From NCBI RefSeq assembly GCF_009905735.1, contig NZ_JAAALE010000001.1, forward strand, positions 279,730-343,729: a DNA stretch of 64,000 bases, in the 5' to 3' direction. The DNA is from Porphyrobacter sp. SLTP. GTDB lineage: Bacteria > Pseudomonadota > Alphaproteobacteria > Sphingomonadales > Sphingomonadaceae. Below the pieces are notes generated by a model that was not told the DNA's origin, made no database searches, and saw nothing but the letters and a program-made list of their open reading frames with translations. Numbering within the stretch: the first letter of the stretch is position 1; each line of letters starts with the position of its first letter. A program made the translations under genes and the position numbers. This document shows positions 52,865 through 61,424 of the stretch, piece after piece.

Positions 52865-52881
52865 TCCCACTCCGGCCCTTC
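52844..52881. terminator. Hairpin between the MarR gene and tadC
   Basis: GAAGGGCCGGAG (52844-52855) pairs perfectly with CTCCGGCCCTTC (52870-52881). It overlaps the end of the MarR gene and lies 24 bases beyond the tadC stop, so it can serve both directions. There is no long T run. Confidence 0.65.
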
Positions 52882-52905
52882 GGGGTTGGCTCGTTTGTCT
52901 CGTTG

Positions 52906-53901
52906 CTATTTGATCAGGTTGTCCGAGATCGAACAGGCTGCCGGTCCGAGAATAACCACGAACAGCGTCGGCAGAATGAACACGATCAGCGGTACGGTCA
53001 TGATCGCAGGCAGTCGCGCGGCCTTTTCCTCGGCGCGCATCATGCGCTCGTTGCGGAATTCGGCCGATAGCACGCGCAGCGCGGACGCGAGCGGGGTGCC
53101 GTAGCGTTCGGTCTGGATCATGGTGGTCACCACGCCCTTCACCGCATCCAGATTGACGCGGTAGGCGAAGTTGTTGAACGCCATCTTGCGCTCGTTGAGG
53201 AAGCTCAACTCGATCGCGGTCAGGGCAAATTCGTCCCCCAATTCGGGATAGGCGCGGCCCAGTTCCTTGGCGACGCGGTTGAAGGCGGCGTCGACGGTCA
53301 GACCGGCCTCGGCGCAGATCACCAGCAAGTCGAGCGCATCAGGCAGGCCCTTCTGGATTTCCTTGGTGCGCTTGTCGGCCTTGTTCTTGAGGAAGATTTC
53401 GGGGCCCTTGTAAGCCATGAACACGCTGCCGCCAAACACAGCGAGGCGCTTCATCGGGCCCCACTCGGGCCAGAAGTCGACCCAATAGATCAGCAAGCCC
53501 ATCACCAGGCCAATGATGATCGGCAGAATGGCGCGCGCGACGATGATCAGCACCGCCCATTCCTTGTTGCGATAACCGGCGTGCGCCATCTTCTGCTGGA
53601 TCGCCTGGATCTGGCTTTCCTGCAACACGTTGAGACGGCCGAGGCTGTCCTTCATCTTGTCGGTCGTGTCGGTGCGGCGCACGAGGCTGGTGCGCTTCTT
53701 CGAGGACGAGGTGACAATCCCTGCCTTCAGCTGTTCGCGCCGCGCCTCAAGCGCCTTAACCCGCTTGGCCATCGGGTCACGGATCGTGAGCGCGGCATAG
53801 ATCGCCAGCATCACGGCAAAGGCGGCAAGGCCAGCGAGCAGCGTACCGACGAGGATGACGTCGAAGCCAAGCAGGGTCGGACCAGTGGGTTGGTTGATCA
53901 T
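52906..53901 (-). CDS. tadC: Tad pilus inner-membrane protein TadC (type II secretion F family)
   Basis: Inner-membrane platform protein of the Flp/Tad type IVc pilus. The 331-residue product has an N-terminal helix, the charged stretch KRVKALEARREQL, two helices near the middle, the T2SSF domain (LPDALDLLVICAEAGLTVDA, then ALRVLSAEFRNERMMRAEEKA) and a last helix (IMTVPLIVFILPTLFVVILG). It is the last gene of the leftward pilus operon and starts 19 bases after tadB. Confidence 0.92.
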   Translation of the reverse strand: MINQPTGPTLLGFDVILVGTLLAGLAAFAVMLAIYAALTIRDPMAKRVKALEARREQLKAGIVTSSSKKRTSLVRRTDTTDKMKDSLGRLNVLQESQIQAIQQKMAHAGYRNKEWAVLIIVARAILPIIIGLVMGLLIYWVDFWPEWGPMKRLAVFGGSVFMAYKGPEIFLKNKADKRTKEIQKGLPDALDLLVICAEAGLTVDAAFNRVAKELGRAYPELGDEFALTAIELSFLNERKMAFNNFAYRVNLDAVKGVVTTMIQTERYGTPLASALRVLSAEFRNERMMRAEEKAARLPAIMTVPLIVFILPTLFVVILGPAACSISDNLIK

Positions 53902-53920
53902 GATGTTTTCCGCCCCGCCA

Positions 53921-54892
53921 TCAGATTTCGAAATTGACCATTTTGGCCATCATCATCACGCCGACGCCCATCCACACCCCGGCACCCAGGCCGGTCGCGA
54001 TCAGTCGATCATCGGTGAAGAAGGTGCCCATGTAGCCCGGGTTGATCATGAAAATCGCGCCGAACACGAGGAACGGCAGCGAGCCGACGATATAGGCCGA
54101 AGCCTTGGATTCCGAGCTCATCGCACGGATCTTGAGCTTCATCTGCGCGCGCTGGCGCAGCACGTTGGCGAGGTTCGACAGGGTTTCGGCCAGGTTGCCC
54201 CCCGTCTCGCGCTGGATCGCAAGCGTGATGGTGAAAAAGTTGAATTCCGCAATGCCCAGCTTGTCGGCGGTATCCTGGAGGGCGTCCTCCATGGTCTTGC
54301 CGACCTTCATGCGGTCGATCACGGTCTTGAATTCATAGCCAACCGGGCCAGGCACCTCGGTCGAGACGATGCCGAGCGTCTCGGCCACCGGCAGGCCGGA
54401 GCGCAGGCCGCGGACCAGAAGTTCGATCCCGTCCGGGAATTTGGTGATGAAGGCGTTGGTGCGCTTGTTGATGAGGTGACCGACCACCATGTGCGGAAGG
54501 CCCGCGCCAATCAGCAGGCCGATCCCAAGCGACAGCATCGGCGCGCGGCTGAGCACGAACATCACCACCGCGATCCCGAGCGCGAGGCCGAGCGAACCAT
54601 AGATATATTGCGATACGGTCCAGTCCTTGCCGGTGCGGTTCAGGCGCATGGCCAACGCTTCGGTGCGCGAGCCCGAGCCTGCGACACGATAGGCCTTGGG
54701 CTTGCGGGCAGCGACAGCGCGCTTGAACTGCGCATCAACCTTCGCATCGACGCTTTCCGAGTGGCGGTAGCGCAGCGCCTGCATCCGGCGCTTCTGGGAT
54801 TTGGCCGCGCCCGAACCGGCGATCATCGCGTAGCCCATGACCAGCACGGAGAAGATCACCAGCGTGATGAGCAGGGTTTGGATAATGGCCAT
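53921..54892 (-). CDS. tadB: Tad pilus inner-membrane protein TadB (type II secretion F family)
   Basis: Partner of TadC in the pilus inner-membrane platform. The 323-residue product has an N-terminal helix (LITLVIFSVLVMGYAMIAG), a basic stretch, two helices (SLGLALGIAVVMFVL, SLGIGLLIGAGLPHMVVG), the T2SSF domain (FPDGIELLVRGLRSGLPVAE, FFTITLAIQRETGGNLAETL) and a C-terminal helix. ATG follows AGGAAGC. In standard Tad loci the ATPase gene tadA/cpaF lies directly upstream; here the upstream neighbour is cpaE with a 107-base gap. Confidence 0.92.
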   Translation of the reverse strand: MAIIQTLLITLVIFSVLVMGYAMIAGSGAAKSQKRRMQALRYRHSESVDAKVDAQFKRAVAARKPKAYRVAGSGSRTEALAMRLNRTGKDWTVSQYIYGSLGLALGIAVVMFVLSRAPMLSLGIGLLIGAGLPHMVVGHLINKRTNAFITKFPDGIELLVRGLRSGLPVAETLGIVSTEVPGPVGYEFKTVIDRMKVGKTMEDALQDTADKLGIAEFNFFTITLAIQRETGGNLAETLSNLANVLRQRAQMKLKIRAMSSESKASAYIVGSLPFLVFGAIFMINPGYMGTFFTDDRLIATGLGAGVWMGVGVMMMAKMVNFEI

Positions 54893-54999
54893 GTCTAAGC
54901 TTCCTGCCTGGTTCCGCCGGGCTGCGGCGGCGCAAATCCTGTGTCACTGCGCCGGCGGCGGGGCACCTGAGCGCCCCGCGCCGTGTGCGCAGATTTCGG
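54893..54999. other. Gap where tadA/cpaF would be expected
   Basis: 107 bases between cpaE and tadB, GC-rich, with imperfect inverted repeats (CCGCC/GGCGG, and GGGGC-ACCTGA-GCGCCCC) and the tadB ribosome site. No ATPase remnant (Walker motifs) is visible in any frame. Confidence 0.6.
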
Positions 55000-56280
55000 T
55001 CAGTCGGCCTTGGTGAGGTCGACCTTGGGCTTCTTGGCGAGCATTGCCTTGAAATCGAAGTTGCCGAGCAGCGACTTCTTTTCCCCGCCGGTCGCAAGGG
55101 TGTCTTCCGTGCTCACGCCCATCACGCGCTCGGCGATTTGCCGGATCGCGGCGGTCGCCTTGCTGGACCGGTTGGCATCGACGAAAACCTGACCCAGCTT
55201 GGCTGCGTTCGAGGCCGCCTTGATGTCGTAAGGCACCACAAAATCGACCTTGCGTTCGATCGAAGCCTCGAAATCGGCCTTGCTGATCTCGGCGAGAGCG
55301 GTCTGCACCTTGTTGGCGACGATCATCGGATGCGCATGGCTCGCATTGGCCTTGAGCCACGAAAGAATGCGGATCGTGTCGCGCGCGGATGCCAGCGTCA
55401 GCTCGCAGGTCAGCACCACCAGGTTCACGTCAGCCAGAAGCTGCGGGAAGTTGATGAGCATGTTGCGCGGCAGATCGATCACCGTCATTTCGAACGCCTG
55501 GCGGAATTCATCCTCCAGTTGCACAAAGGCTGAACCATCGGTCATCAGCGGCTGATTGATCGGCGCTTCGGCGGACAGGATCGACAAGTTGTCACCGGCG
55601 CGCACCATCGCGCGTTCAATGAAGAGGGGGTCGATGCGGCTCGGGTTTTCGATCGCGTCGGTCAGGCCCCGGCCCGGCTCCAGATCCAGCGCCAGCGCAC
55701 CAGTGCCGAAGTGGACGTCGAGGTCGAGCAGGGCGGTCGCCGCCTTGTGCTGTTCGGCGAACAGCCACGCCAGCGATGTCGCCAGCGTCGAAGCACCCAC
55801 GCCGCCGCGCGTCCCGACCACGGCGGTCGAGATGTGACGCTTGGCCGCATCGGCATCGCCCGCCTTGGGCGACATGAACACGGCGAGCGCCTGATTGAGC
55901 GCATCATGCACCTGCTGCGCCGACAACGGCTTGAGCAAGTAATCGTGGATGCCGCTGGAGAGCAGGTCACGGTAGAGGCGCACGTCGTTGACTTGGCCGA
56001 TGGCGATCACCACCGTGCCCGGCTCGCAGACTTCGGCGAGCGCGTTGATGTCGTTGAGCGGGTCACCGCTTTCCGACAGGTCGACCACGAGGATCGCCGG
56101 GCTGGCGCTGACCGAGAGCGATTGCACCGCATTGCGCAGGCCGCCCTTGTTGCACTTTTCCGGCTGCCAGCCGAGTTCGATGACCACCGGACGCAGCACA
56201 TCAAGCGCGCTGTCATCGCAGATATAGGCCGCGAAGGGATCACGATTGCCGGGCAAGCCCGATTTCCAGGGAGCATTCAT
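55000..56280 (-). CDS. cpaE: Pilus assembly protein CpaE/TadZ
   Basis: Cytoplasmic MinD/ParA-type protein that places the Tad secretion complex at the pole. The 426-residue product has an atypical receiver-like N-terminal domain (about 15-135, ILVVDLSESGDPLNDINALA, HDYLLKPLSAQQVHDAL) and a ParA-like ATPase domain with the deviant Walker A GTRGGVGAST, the block LLDLDVHFGTGALALDLEPG and DLPRNML. It starts three bases after the cpaD stop. Confidence 0.9.
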   Translation of the reverse strand: MNAPWKSGLPGNRDPFAAYICDDSALDVLRPVVIELGWQPEKCNKGGLRNAVQSLSVSASPAILVVDLSESGDPLNDINALAEVCEPGTVVIAIGQVNDVRLYRDLLSSGIHDYLLKPLSAQQVHDALNQALAVFMSPKAGDADAAKRHISTAVVGTRGGVGASTLATSLAWLFAEQHKAATALLDLDVHFGTGALALDLEPGRGLTDAIENPSRIDPLFIERAMVRAGDNLSILSAEAPINQPLMTDGSAFVQLEDEFRQAFEMTVIDLPRNMLINFPQLLADVNLVVLTCELTLASARDTIRILSWLKANASHAHPMIVANKVQTALAEISKADFEASIERKVDFVVPYDIKAASNAAKLGQVFVDANRSSKATAAIRQIAERVMGVSTEDTLATGGEKKSLLGNFDFKAMLAKKPKVDLTKAD

Positions 56281-56283
56281 GGC

Positions 56284-56958
56284 TTAGTTACCTCCTCCGC
56301 CGCTGGCCGTGCCTGCGTCCTTCAGACCCGCCTTGCCGGTCGGTTCCATTTCACGATAGGTCGAGATCGCCTTGTTCGAGGTGGCGATCACGGTTTCGCC
56401 GTCACTCTTCTTGCCTTCGAGCAGGTCCTGTGGATCGGCGACCATGGCGGCCAGGTTGCTGTTGATCGCGCAGCCGTAGTTGGGGCTGAGACCGTTGGAG
56501 TAGTTCATGTCCGACTTCGCCGACCAATCCGGGCAACCCGGCACGGCGGCGGTGGTGCGGGTGATGACCACGCGGGCCTGACCCGGCTGGACAAAGCCTG
56601 CCGTGACCGGTGCGGTTTCGCTGAGCATCAGACCAAAGCGCGCCGCCAGATCGCGGATCGCATTGGTGACAGCCGGGTTCTGGCTCGGATTCTCGATCGC
56701 GATGCGATCCCCGTAGCGCAGGTCCATCGTCTCGAACCAGCCATTGAGGCGCTGCTGTTCCGAGATCGGCAGGCCAGACGTGGTGGTGGTGACGTCGAGC
56801 GTCATGTTGGTGCGTTCCACCACCGGCACCTTGGTGCTGTAGAGCGTGGTGTTGGTGGGCATCCCGCCGCAGCCGGCAAGGCCGAGGCCCAGCGTCAGCG
56901 CAAACGCGAGATTGGCCACATGATATTGGGGGCGCTTGGTGGGTCGTGCAATCGGCAT
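56284..56958 (-). CDS. cpaD: Pilus assembly lipoprotein CpaD
   Basis: Outer-membrane-associated lipoprotein of the Cpa/Tad pilus, thought to help the CpaC secretin. The 224-residue product has a signal peptide with lipobox (LGLGLAGCGG) and the CpaD blocks RRL-like LNGWFETMDLRYGDRIAIEN, VVITRTTAAVPGCPDWS and NYGCAINSNLAAMVADPQDL, then a glycine-rich end. The start MPIARPTKR (ATG 56956-56958) follows AAAGGTG. Confidence 0.9.
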   Translation of the reverse strand: MPIARPTKRPQYHVANLAFALTLGLGLAGCGGMPTNTTLYSTKVPVVERTNMTLDVTTTTSGLPISEQQRLNGWFETMDLRYGDRIAIENPSQNPAVTNAIRDLAARFGLMLSETAPVTAGFVQPGQARVVITRTTAAVPGCPDWSAKSDMNYSNGLSPNYGCAINSNLAAMVADPQDLLEGKKSDGETVIATSNKAISTYREMEPTGKAGLKDAGTASGGGGN

Positions 56959-56977
56959 CGTGGTCACCTTTCTCACG

Positions 56978-58564
56978 TTAGAGGCTGAAGCCCGGGGTCG
57001 CGGAGCTGGCTTCGCGTTCCTCACGGCGGTTCTTCTTGTCGGCGCGGCGCGGCTTTTCCGGCTGCGTCGGGACGATTGCGGCCGGATCGGCTGCGCTCAC
57101 CTTGGGCTGCGGTGCATCCTGGCCACCGGCAACCGGGCCGGGGCGCTGTTCGCCCGAGACACCCGCGTTGTTCTGGTAACCGAGGAACTGCTCCATCTCG
57201 TTGGCGGAACGGAAGCCATCCGTCGGCAGCTTGATGTCCGCGGCGTTGACCGGCTTGACCAGATAGGGGGTGACGATGATCACCAACTCGGTCTCGCCCT
57301 TGCGGAACTGGCGGCTGCGGAACAGGTTGCCGAGGATCGGCACGTCGCCCAGGCCCGGCGCCTTTTCCAGCTGGTTCTGCGAGTTGGCGCTCATCAGGCC
57401 AGCGATCATGAAGCTCTGGCCCGAGCCCAGTTCGACCGTGGTTTCGGTCCGGCGGGTGGTGATCGCGGGAACCTGGAAGCCGTTGAGCGTGATCGCGCCC
57501 TGGGTCGAGAGTTCCGACACTTCCGGACGCACGCGCATCGAGATCCGGCCGTTCGACAGCACGGTCGGGGTGTAGGCGAGGCTCACGCCGAACTGGCGGA
57601 ACTGCACCGTCACCTGGCCGAGGCCCTGTGCGATCGGGATCGGGAACTCACCACCCGCAAGGAAGGTGGCGGTTTCGCCGGAAAGCGCGGTCAGGTTCGG
57701 TTCGGTGATGGTGGTCACCAGACCCAGCCGCTCGGTCAGGTCGAGCGCGCCGAGCATGTTGAGCCCGAACAGCTTGCCGAGACCGGCAAGCGACGTGCCG
57801 CCCTGTGTGTCGACCGACGGGCCGACGAGTTCAGTGCCGTCCGGCAGCCTGATCGAGGTCTGCGCTGCGCCATTGCCGACGCCGAGCGGGCCACCAAAGT
57901 TGAATTCTTCACCGCCGATCGCCCGGCCGTTGCCCACGCCGAAGCGGAAGCCGCTGGTGGCGTCGGCCATCTGAAGGTTGCCGCCGATTTCGCGGACAAG
58001 GCTGCGGCTGACTTCAGCGAACTTCACGTGCAGGTTGACCTGCAGCGGAGTCGCGGTCTTCAGGCGGCTGATGACATTGGCGTCTTCGCCGAGGAAGGCG
58101 GTGACGAGGCGTTCGGCCTCGGCCGCATCTTCCGGTGCGCCCACGGTGCCGGTCAGCAGCACGGTGTTGGCACCCATGGTCGACACGCTGACCTTCGCGT
58201 CGGGCATCGCCATCGCCAGCATCTGGTCGATGCTGCCGATGTTCGATCCGACCCGGATGTTGGCCGAGAAGATCACATCGCCGCGTTCGTTGCTGGCGTA
58301 GATCGTGGTTTCACCGCCCGCCTTGCCGAAGACGTAAAGCTGACGCTGCGACTTCACCTGGACATCGGCGACCGCATCATTGGCGACAAACACGTCGGCC
58401 ATGTTGCCCGGCACCGTCACCAGCTCGCCCTTGCCGATCGACAGGACGATTTCCTGCGCCGGGCTGACAACCTGCTGCGCGGTGGCAGTGGCCGCCGGCA
58501 TGGCTGCCATTGGCACTGCGGCAATCGCAGCCACCAGCAGCTTGATCTTGAAATTGCGTGTCAT
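56978..58564 (-). CDS. cpaC: Pilus secretin CpaC/RcpA (type II/III secretion family)
   Basis: Outer-membrane channel of the Tad pilus. The 528-residue precursor has a signal peptide (KLLVAAIAAVPMAAMPAATA), an N-terminal domain (EIVLSIGKGELVTVPGNMAD, VADVQVKSQRQLYVFGKAGG), a BON-like segment and the secretin domain (VNLHVKFAEVSRSLVREIGG, ETATFLAGGEFPIPI, FGVSLAYTPTVL, VPILGNLFRSRQFRKGETEL, IIVTPYLV). The C-terminus is Pro/Lys-rich. ATG at 58562-58564 follows AAGGGGGG; a longer frame to 58636 is also open. It lies between cpaB and cpaD. Confidence 0.93.
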   Translation of the reverse strand: MTRNFKIKLLVAAIAAVPMAAMPAATATAQQVVSPAQEIVLSIGKGELVTVPGNMADVFVANDAVADVQVKSQRQLYVFGKAGGETTIYASNERGDVIFSANIRVGSNIGSIDQMLAMAMPDAKVSVSTMGANTVLLTGTVGAPEDAAEAERLVTAFLGEDANVISRLKTATPLQVNLHVKFAEVSRSLVREIGGNLQMADATSGFRFGVGNGRAIGGEEFNFGGPLGVGNGAAQTSIRLPDGTELVGPSVDTQGGTSLAGLGKLFGLNMLGALDLTERLGLVTTITEPNLTALSGETATFLAGGEFPIPIAQGLGQVTVQFRQFGVSLAYTPTVLSNGRISMRVRPEVSELSTQGAITLNGFQVPAITTRRTETTVELGSGQSFMIAGLMSANSQNQLEKAPGLGDVPILGNLFRSRQFRKGETELVIIVTPYLVKPVNAADIKLPTDGFRSANEMEQFLGYQNNAGVSGEQRPGPVAGGQDAPQPKVSAADPAAIVPTQPEKPRRADKKNRREEREASSATPGFSL

Positions 58565-58650
58565 GGGTTGCCCCCCTTCGGGTTTGCCACGGGTTGCCTG
58601 GAAAGCAGGCAAGCGATGGGTCATGGTCTTCAACATGGTCCTGATGCCTC

Positions 58651-59775
58651 TCAGTTGATCACGGTCGCACCGGCGGCGGGCAGTCTTTGCCCGGCGCGGC
58701 GCACACCGCTCGACTGACTGGAGAGGATCGCGGTGCCATTGGCCTTGGCGCTCACCGCGGTTTCTTCGGTTTCCTTGCCGCGGGTCACGCGGACGCTGGG
58801 GCCGCGATAGACCGGTGCAGCGTTGCCATCCGAGCCACCCGAACGGGCCGGAGCCGGAGCAGCGGCGGGTGCCGACTGCTGCTGGCCTTGCGGCTGGTTC
58901 TTGGGCGGCACGGTCGAACGCTGGAAGCGCGAGACATCGCCGCCGGTGACATAGGTCGTGCCCTTATCGAGCGGACGACCCATCGCGGCCTTGAGCATCT
59001 TTTCTTCCTGTTCGGGCGTCGCATTGGCCGGCAGCTGGACATCGCCAGAGGCGACAGCGCGCTCAAGTTCGGCCGGGCTATCGGCGAGCGAGCGCAGCAC
59101 CAGGCTGATCGTGCCGATGGTCTGGGCGACCGCGACCTTTTCCGCGATCTTCGGCGTCACTTCGAGCGTGACGGTGCGGAATTCGCTCACCACGGTCTTG
59201 CCGTTTTCGTCGGTGGTCTTTTCAACCGTCTGGTCGGTCGCCAGCACGCGCAGATTGCGCAGCACGGTTTCCGCGGTGTTGAGGGTACATTCGGTGCAAT
59301 CGCCCGAAACCTGCTGGGTCAGCACGAGGTCGACCCGGTCGCCGGCAAAGACGAAGCCTGCCACCCCGGTCGTCGCGGACACCGGAACGGTGACAGCGCG
59401 CATGCCCGGCCCGAGCGCCGCAGCGAGGAAGCCGCGATCGCCCGGCGCGACGAGCGAGCCCTGGGTGACCGGCTCACCGGCGGTGATCGGATAGCGCACC
59501 ACAGTGCCCAGCAGCTTGTTCATGTCGGCTTCGCCGTCGATGAAGTAAGCATCCTGCACCAGTTCCTTGGGCCAGGGCTGGAAGCCCAGAGCGTCGGCGG
59601 TGATGATGGTGCCCGCAGTCAGCGCCCGCTTGGCAACAAGCACGCGCGGCCCGGTGGGCACGGCGGCTTCGGCATTGGGGGCAGCGCCTCCGGTGAACAT
59701 GCTGCGTGCAGCAATCGCCGTCCCGATCGCGATGATCAGCGCTCCGAGCAGCAGAACCAGTTTCTTCCTATCCAT
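58651..59775 (-). CDS. cpaB: Pilus assembly protein CpaB/RcpC
   Basis: Periplasmic, membrane-anchored partner of the pilus secretin. The 374-residue product has an N-terminal anchor (KLVLLLGALIIAIGTAIAA), an SAF domain (ALTAGTIITADALGFQPWPK) and the RcpC/CpaB domain (GMRAVTVPVSATTGVAGFVF, GDRVDLVLTQ), then a Gln/Ala/Pro-rich linker and a Ser/Ala-rich end. Two cysteines are present (DCTECTLN). Confidence 0.92.
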   Translation of the reverse strand: MDRKKLVLLLGALIIAIGTAIAARSMFTGGAAPNAEAAVPTGPRVLVAKRALTAGTIITADALGFQPWPKELVQDAYFIDGEADMNKLLGTVVRYPITAGEPVTQGSLVAPGDRGFLAAALGPGMRAVTVPVSATTGVAGFVFAGDRVDLVLTQQVSGDCTECTLNTAETVLRNLRVLATDQTVEKTTDENGKTVVSEFRTVTLEVTPKIAEKVAVAQTIGTISLVLRSLADSPAELERAVASGDVQLPANATPEQEEKMLKAAMGRPLDKGTTYVTGGDVSRFQRSTVPPKNQPQGQQQSAPAAAPAPARSGGSDGNAAPVYRGPSVRVTRGKETEETAVSAKANGTAILSSQSSGVRRAGQRLPAAGATVIN

Positions 59776-59865
59776 GGCTCAAATAGCCCCCTCGTAAATG
59801 CCCTAGGTTTGGTTAGCGGGCGGGTATGGTTGCGATACGTAAGTCTTGACTGGTTAAAATCGGGT

Positions 59866-60351
59866 TCACGCCGCCTGAGCGGCGATTGCGCCGCCCGGCA
59901 GGTAGTTGACCGCCAGCACCCACAACCCGCCAAATGCGATGGCCACGCCGTAGGGAATCTTGAGCTTGTCGCGTTCGCGGCGGATGGTGTGCCAGCCGAC
60001 CATCACGATCGTCAGTGCGCCGCCTGCCAGTGCCATCACCAGCAGCAACTGCATGAAATTGAACGGGGTGATCCACAGCGCCAGCACCGTCAGCAGCTTC
60101 ACATCGCCGCCGCCCATCATGCGGAGCGCGAACATCCCCGCAAAGACGGCAAAGGCGGCGAGCGCCACGCCCAACTGGATCGCGACATCGGGCCACAGCG
60201 ACAACCCGCTCGCCCACCAGAACACCGGCGCGCCGAGCGCGATGGCGGCATTCAGCCAATTATCGATCTGGCGGCGCCTCATATCCGTGAACGCGGCAAA
60301 GACCAGCGCAATTGCCAAGGCGATCAGCAGACCGTAGGAAATGGAATTCAT
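59866..60351 (-). CDS. cpaA: Prepilin peptidase CpaA/TadV (A24 family)
   Basis: Inner-membrane aspartic protease that trims Flp prepilin. The 161-residue product is all membrane helices, with the two catalytic aspartates in FTDMRRRQIDNW (Asp23) and MMGGGDVKLL. It is the first gene of the leftward pilus operon in this window; the pilin gene (flp) it should process is not seen here. Confidence 0.9.
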   Translation of the reverse strand: MNSISYGLLIALAIALVFAAFTDMRRRQIDNWLNAAIALGAPVFWWASGLSLWPDVAIQLGVALAAFAVFAGMFALRMMGGGDVKLLTVLALWITPFNFMQLLLVMALAGGALTIVMVGWHTIRRERDKLKIPYGVAIAFGGLWVLAVNYLPGGAIAAQAA

Positions 60352-60485
60352 CGACTTCGTGCCCCCGACGCGAGCCCTCGCGAGATGCGTGGGCCGTCCT
60401 TCAATGGGACACTGCTACAGGTTATGACTTACCAAATAGTAACCACGACAAACGGCATGCGACCTGACCCTGCGGGAGCGAAGCC

Positions 60486-61424
60486 ATGATCGATCGCCGG
60501 GCAATCCCGCCCCACGCGCAGGAAAGCACGTGGGCAGCCGCAGACGGTCATGCCGTGCGCCGGATCGACTGGCCCGGCGGTGCTGTGCCGCGCGGCTCGA
60601 TCCTGTTTCTTCCGGGGCGCGCCGATTTCTACGAAAAATACCTCGAGACGCTGGATGAATGGCACCGCGCCGGGTGGCGGGTGACTGCGTCAGACTGGCG
60701 CGGGCAGGCGGCATCGGGGCGGCTCGGCAAGGATGCGGTCACGGGCCATATCGAGGATTTCAGCATCTGGGTTGATGATCTGGCACACTTGTGGGAGCGC
60801 TGGGTCGCCGAAACGCCGGGGCCGCATGTGCTCGCGGCCCATTCGATGGGCGGCCATATCGTGCTGCGCGCGCTGGCGGCTGGGCGGGTCAAGCCGGACG
60901 CCGTGGTGCTGAGCGCGCCGATGACCGGCATGAACGGCCCGCCGTTGCCGCTTCCCATGCTCCACCGGGTGGCGCAGACCATGTGCCGGATCGGCGATCC
61001 GCTGCGCCAGGCGTGGAAATGGAGCGAAAAGCCGGGCGAGCTTCCCGCCGCCCGCTCGCATCTGCTCACCCATGATCCGGTGCGCTACGCCGATGAGCAA
61101 TGGTGGCGTGACCACCGCCCGCAGCTGGTCATGGGGCCAGCGAGCTGGCGCTGGGTCGAGCGGGCCTATGCCTCCTGGCGGGTGCTGGACGCTCCCGGCG
61201 CGCTGGAAGCGGTGGACGTGCCCGTGCTGATTATCTCCACCGCGTCCGACAAGCTGGTCAGCCACGCCGCCAACCTCAAGGCTGCCAAGCGGTTGCCCAA
61301 GGGCGAGATGATGGCCTTGGGCGCCGAGGCTCATCACGAAGTGCTGCGCGAAGAAGACGCCGTGCGGGATCCCATCATGGCGAGAATCGCCGACTTCCTC
61401 GACCGGACGGCGCCACCTGCATGA
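60486..61424 (+). CDS. Alpha/beta hydrolase, lysophospholipase-like
   Basis: Serine hydrolase of 312 residues, without signal peptide. It resembles lysophospholipase L2/monoacylglycerol lipase: FLPGRADFYEKYLETLDEWH, SDWRGQAASGR, the nucleophile in AAHSMGGHI, the acid region VPVLIISTASDKLVS and the histidine in AEAHHEVLRE. The end overlaps the following oxidoreductase gene by four bases (ATGA), so the two are translated together. The start follows GCGGGAGCG. Confidence 0.85.
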   Translation: MIDRRAIPPHAQESTWAAADGHAVRRIDWPGGAVPRGSILFLPGRADFYEKYLETLDEWHRAGWRVTASDWRGQAASGRLGKDAVTGHIEDFSIWVDDLAHLWERWVAETPGPHVLAAHSMGGHIVLRALAAGRVKPDAVVLSAPMTGMNGPPLPLPMLHRVAQTMCRIGDPLRQAWKWSEKPGELPAARSHLLTHDPVRYADEQWWRDHRPQLVMGPASWRWVERAYASWRVLDAPGALEAVDVPVLIISTASDKLVSHAANLKAAKRLPKGEMMALGAEAHHEVLREEDAVRDPIMARIADFLDRTAPPA

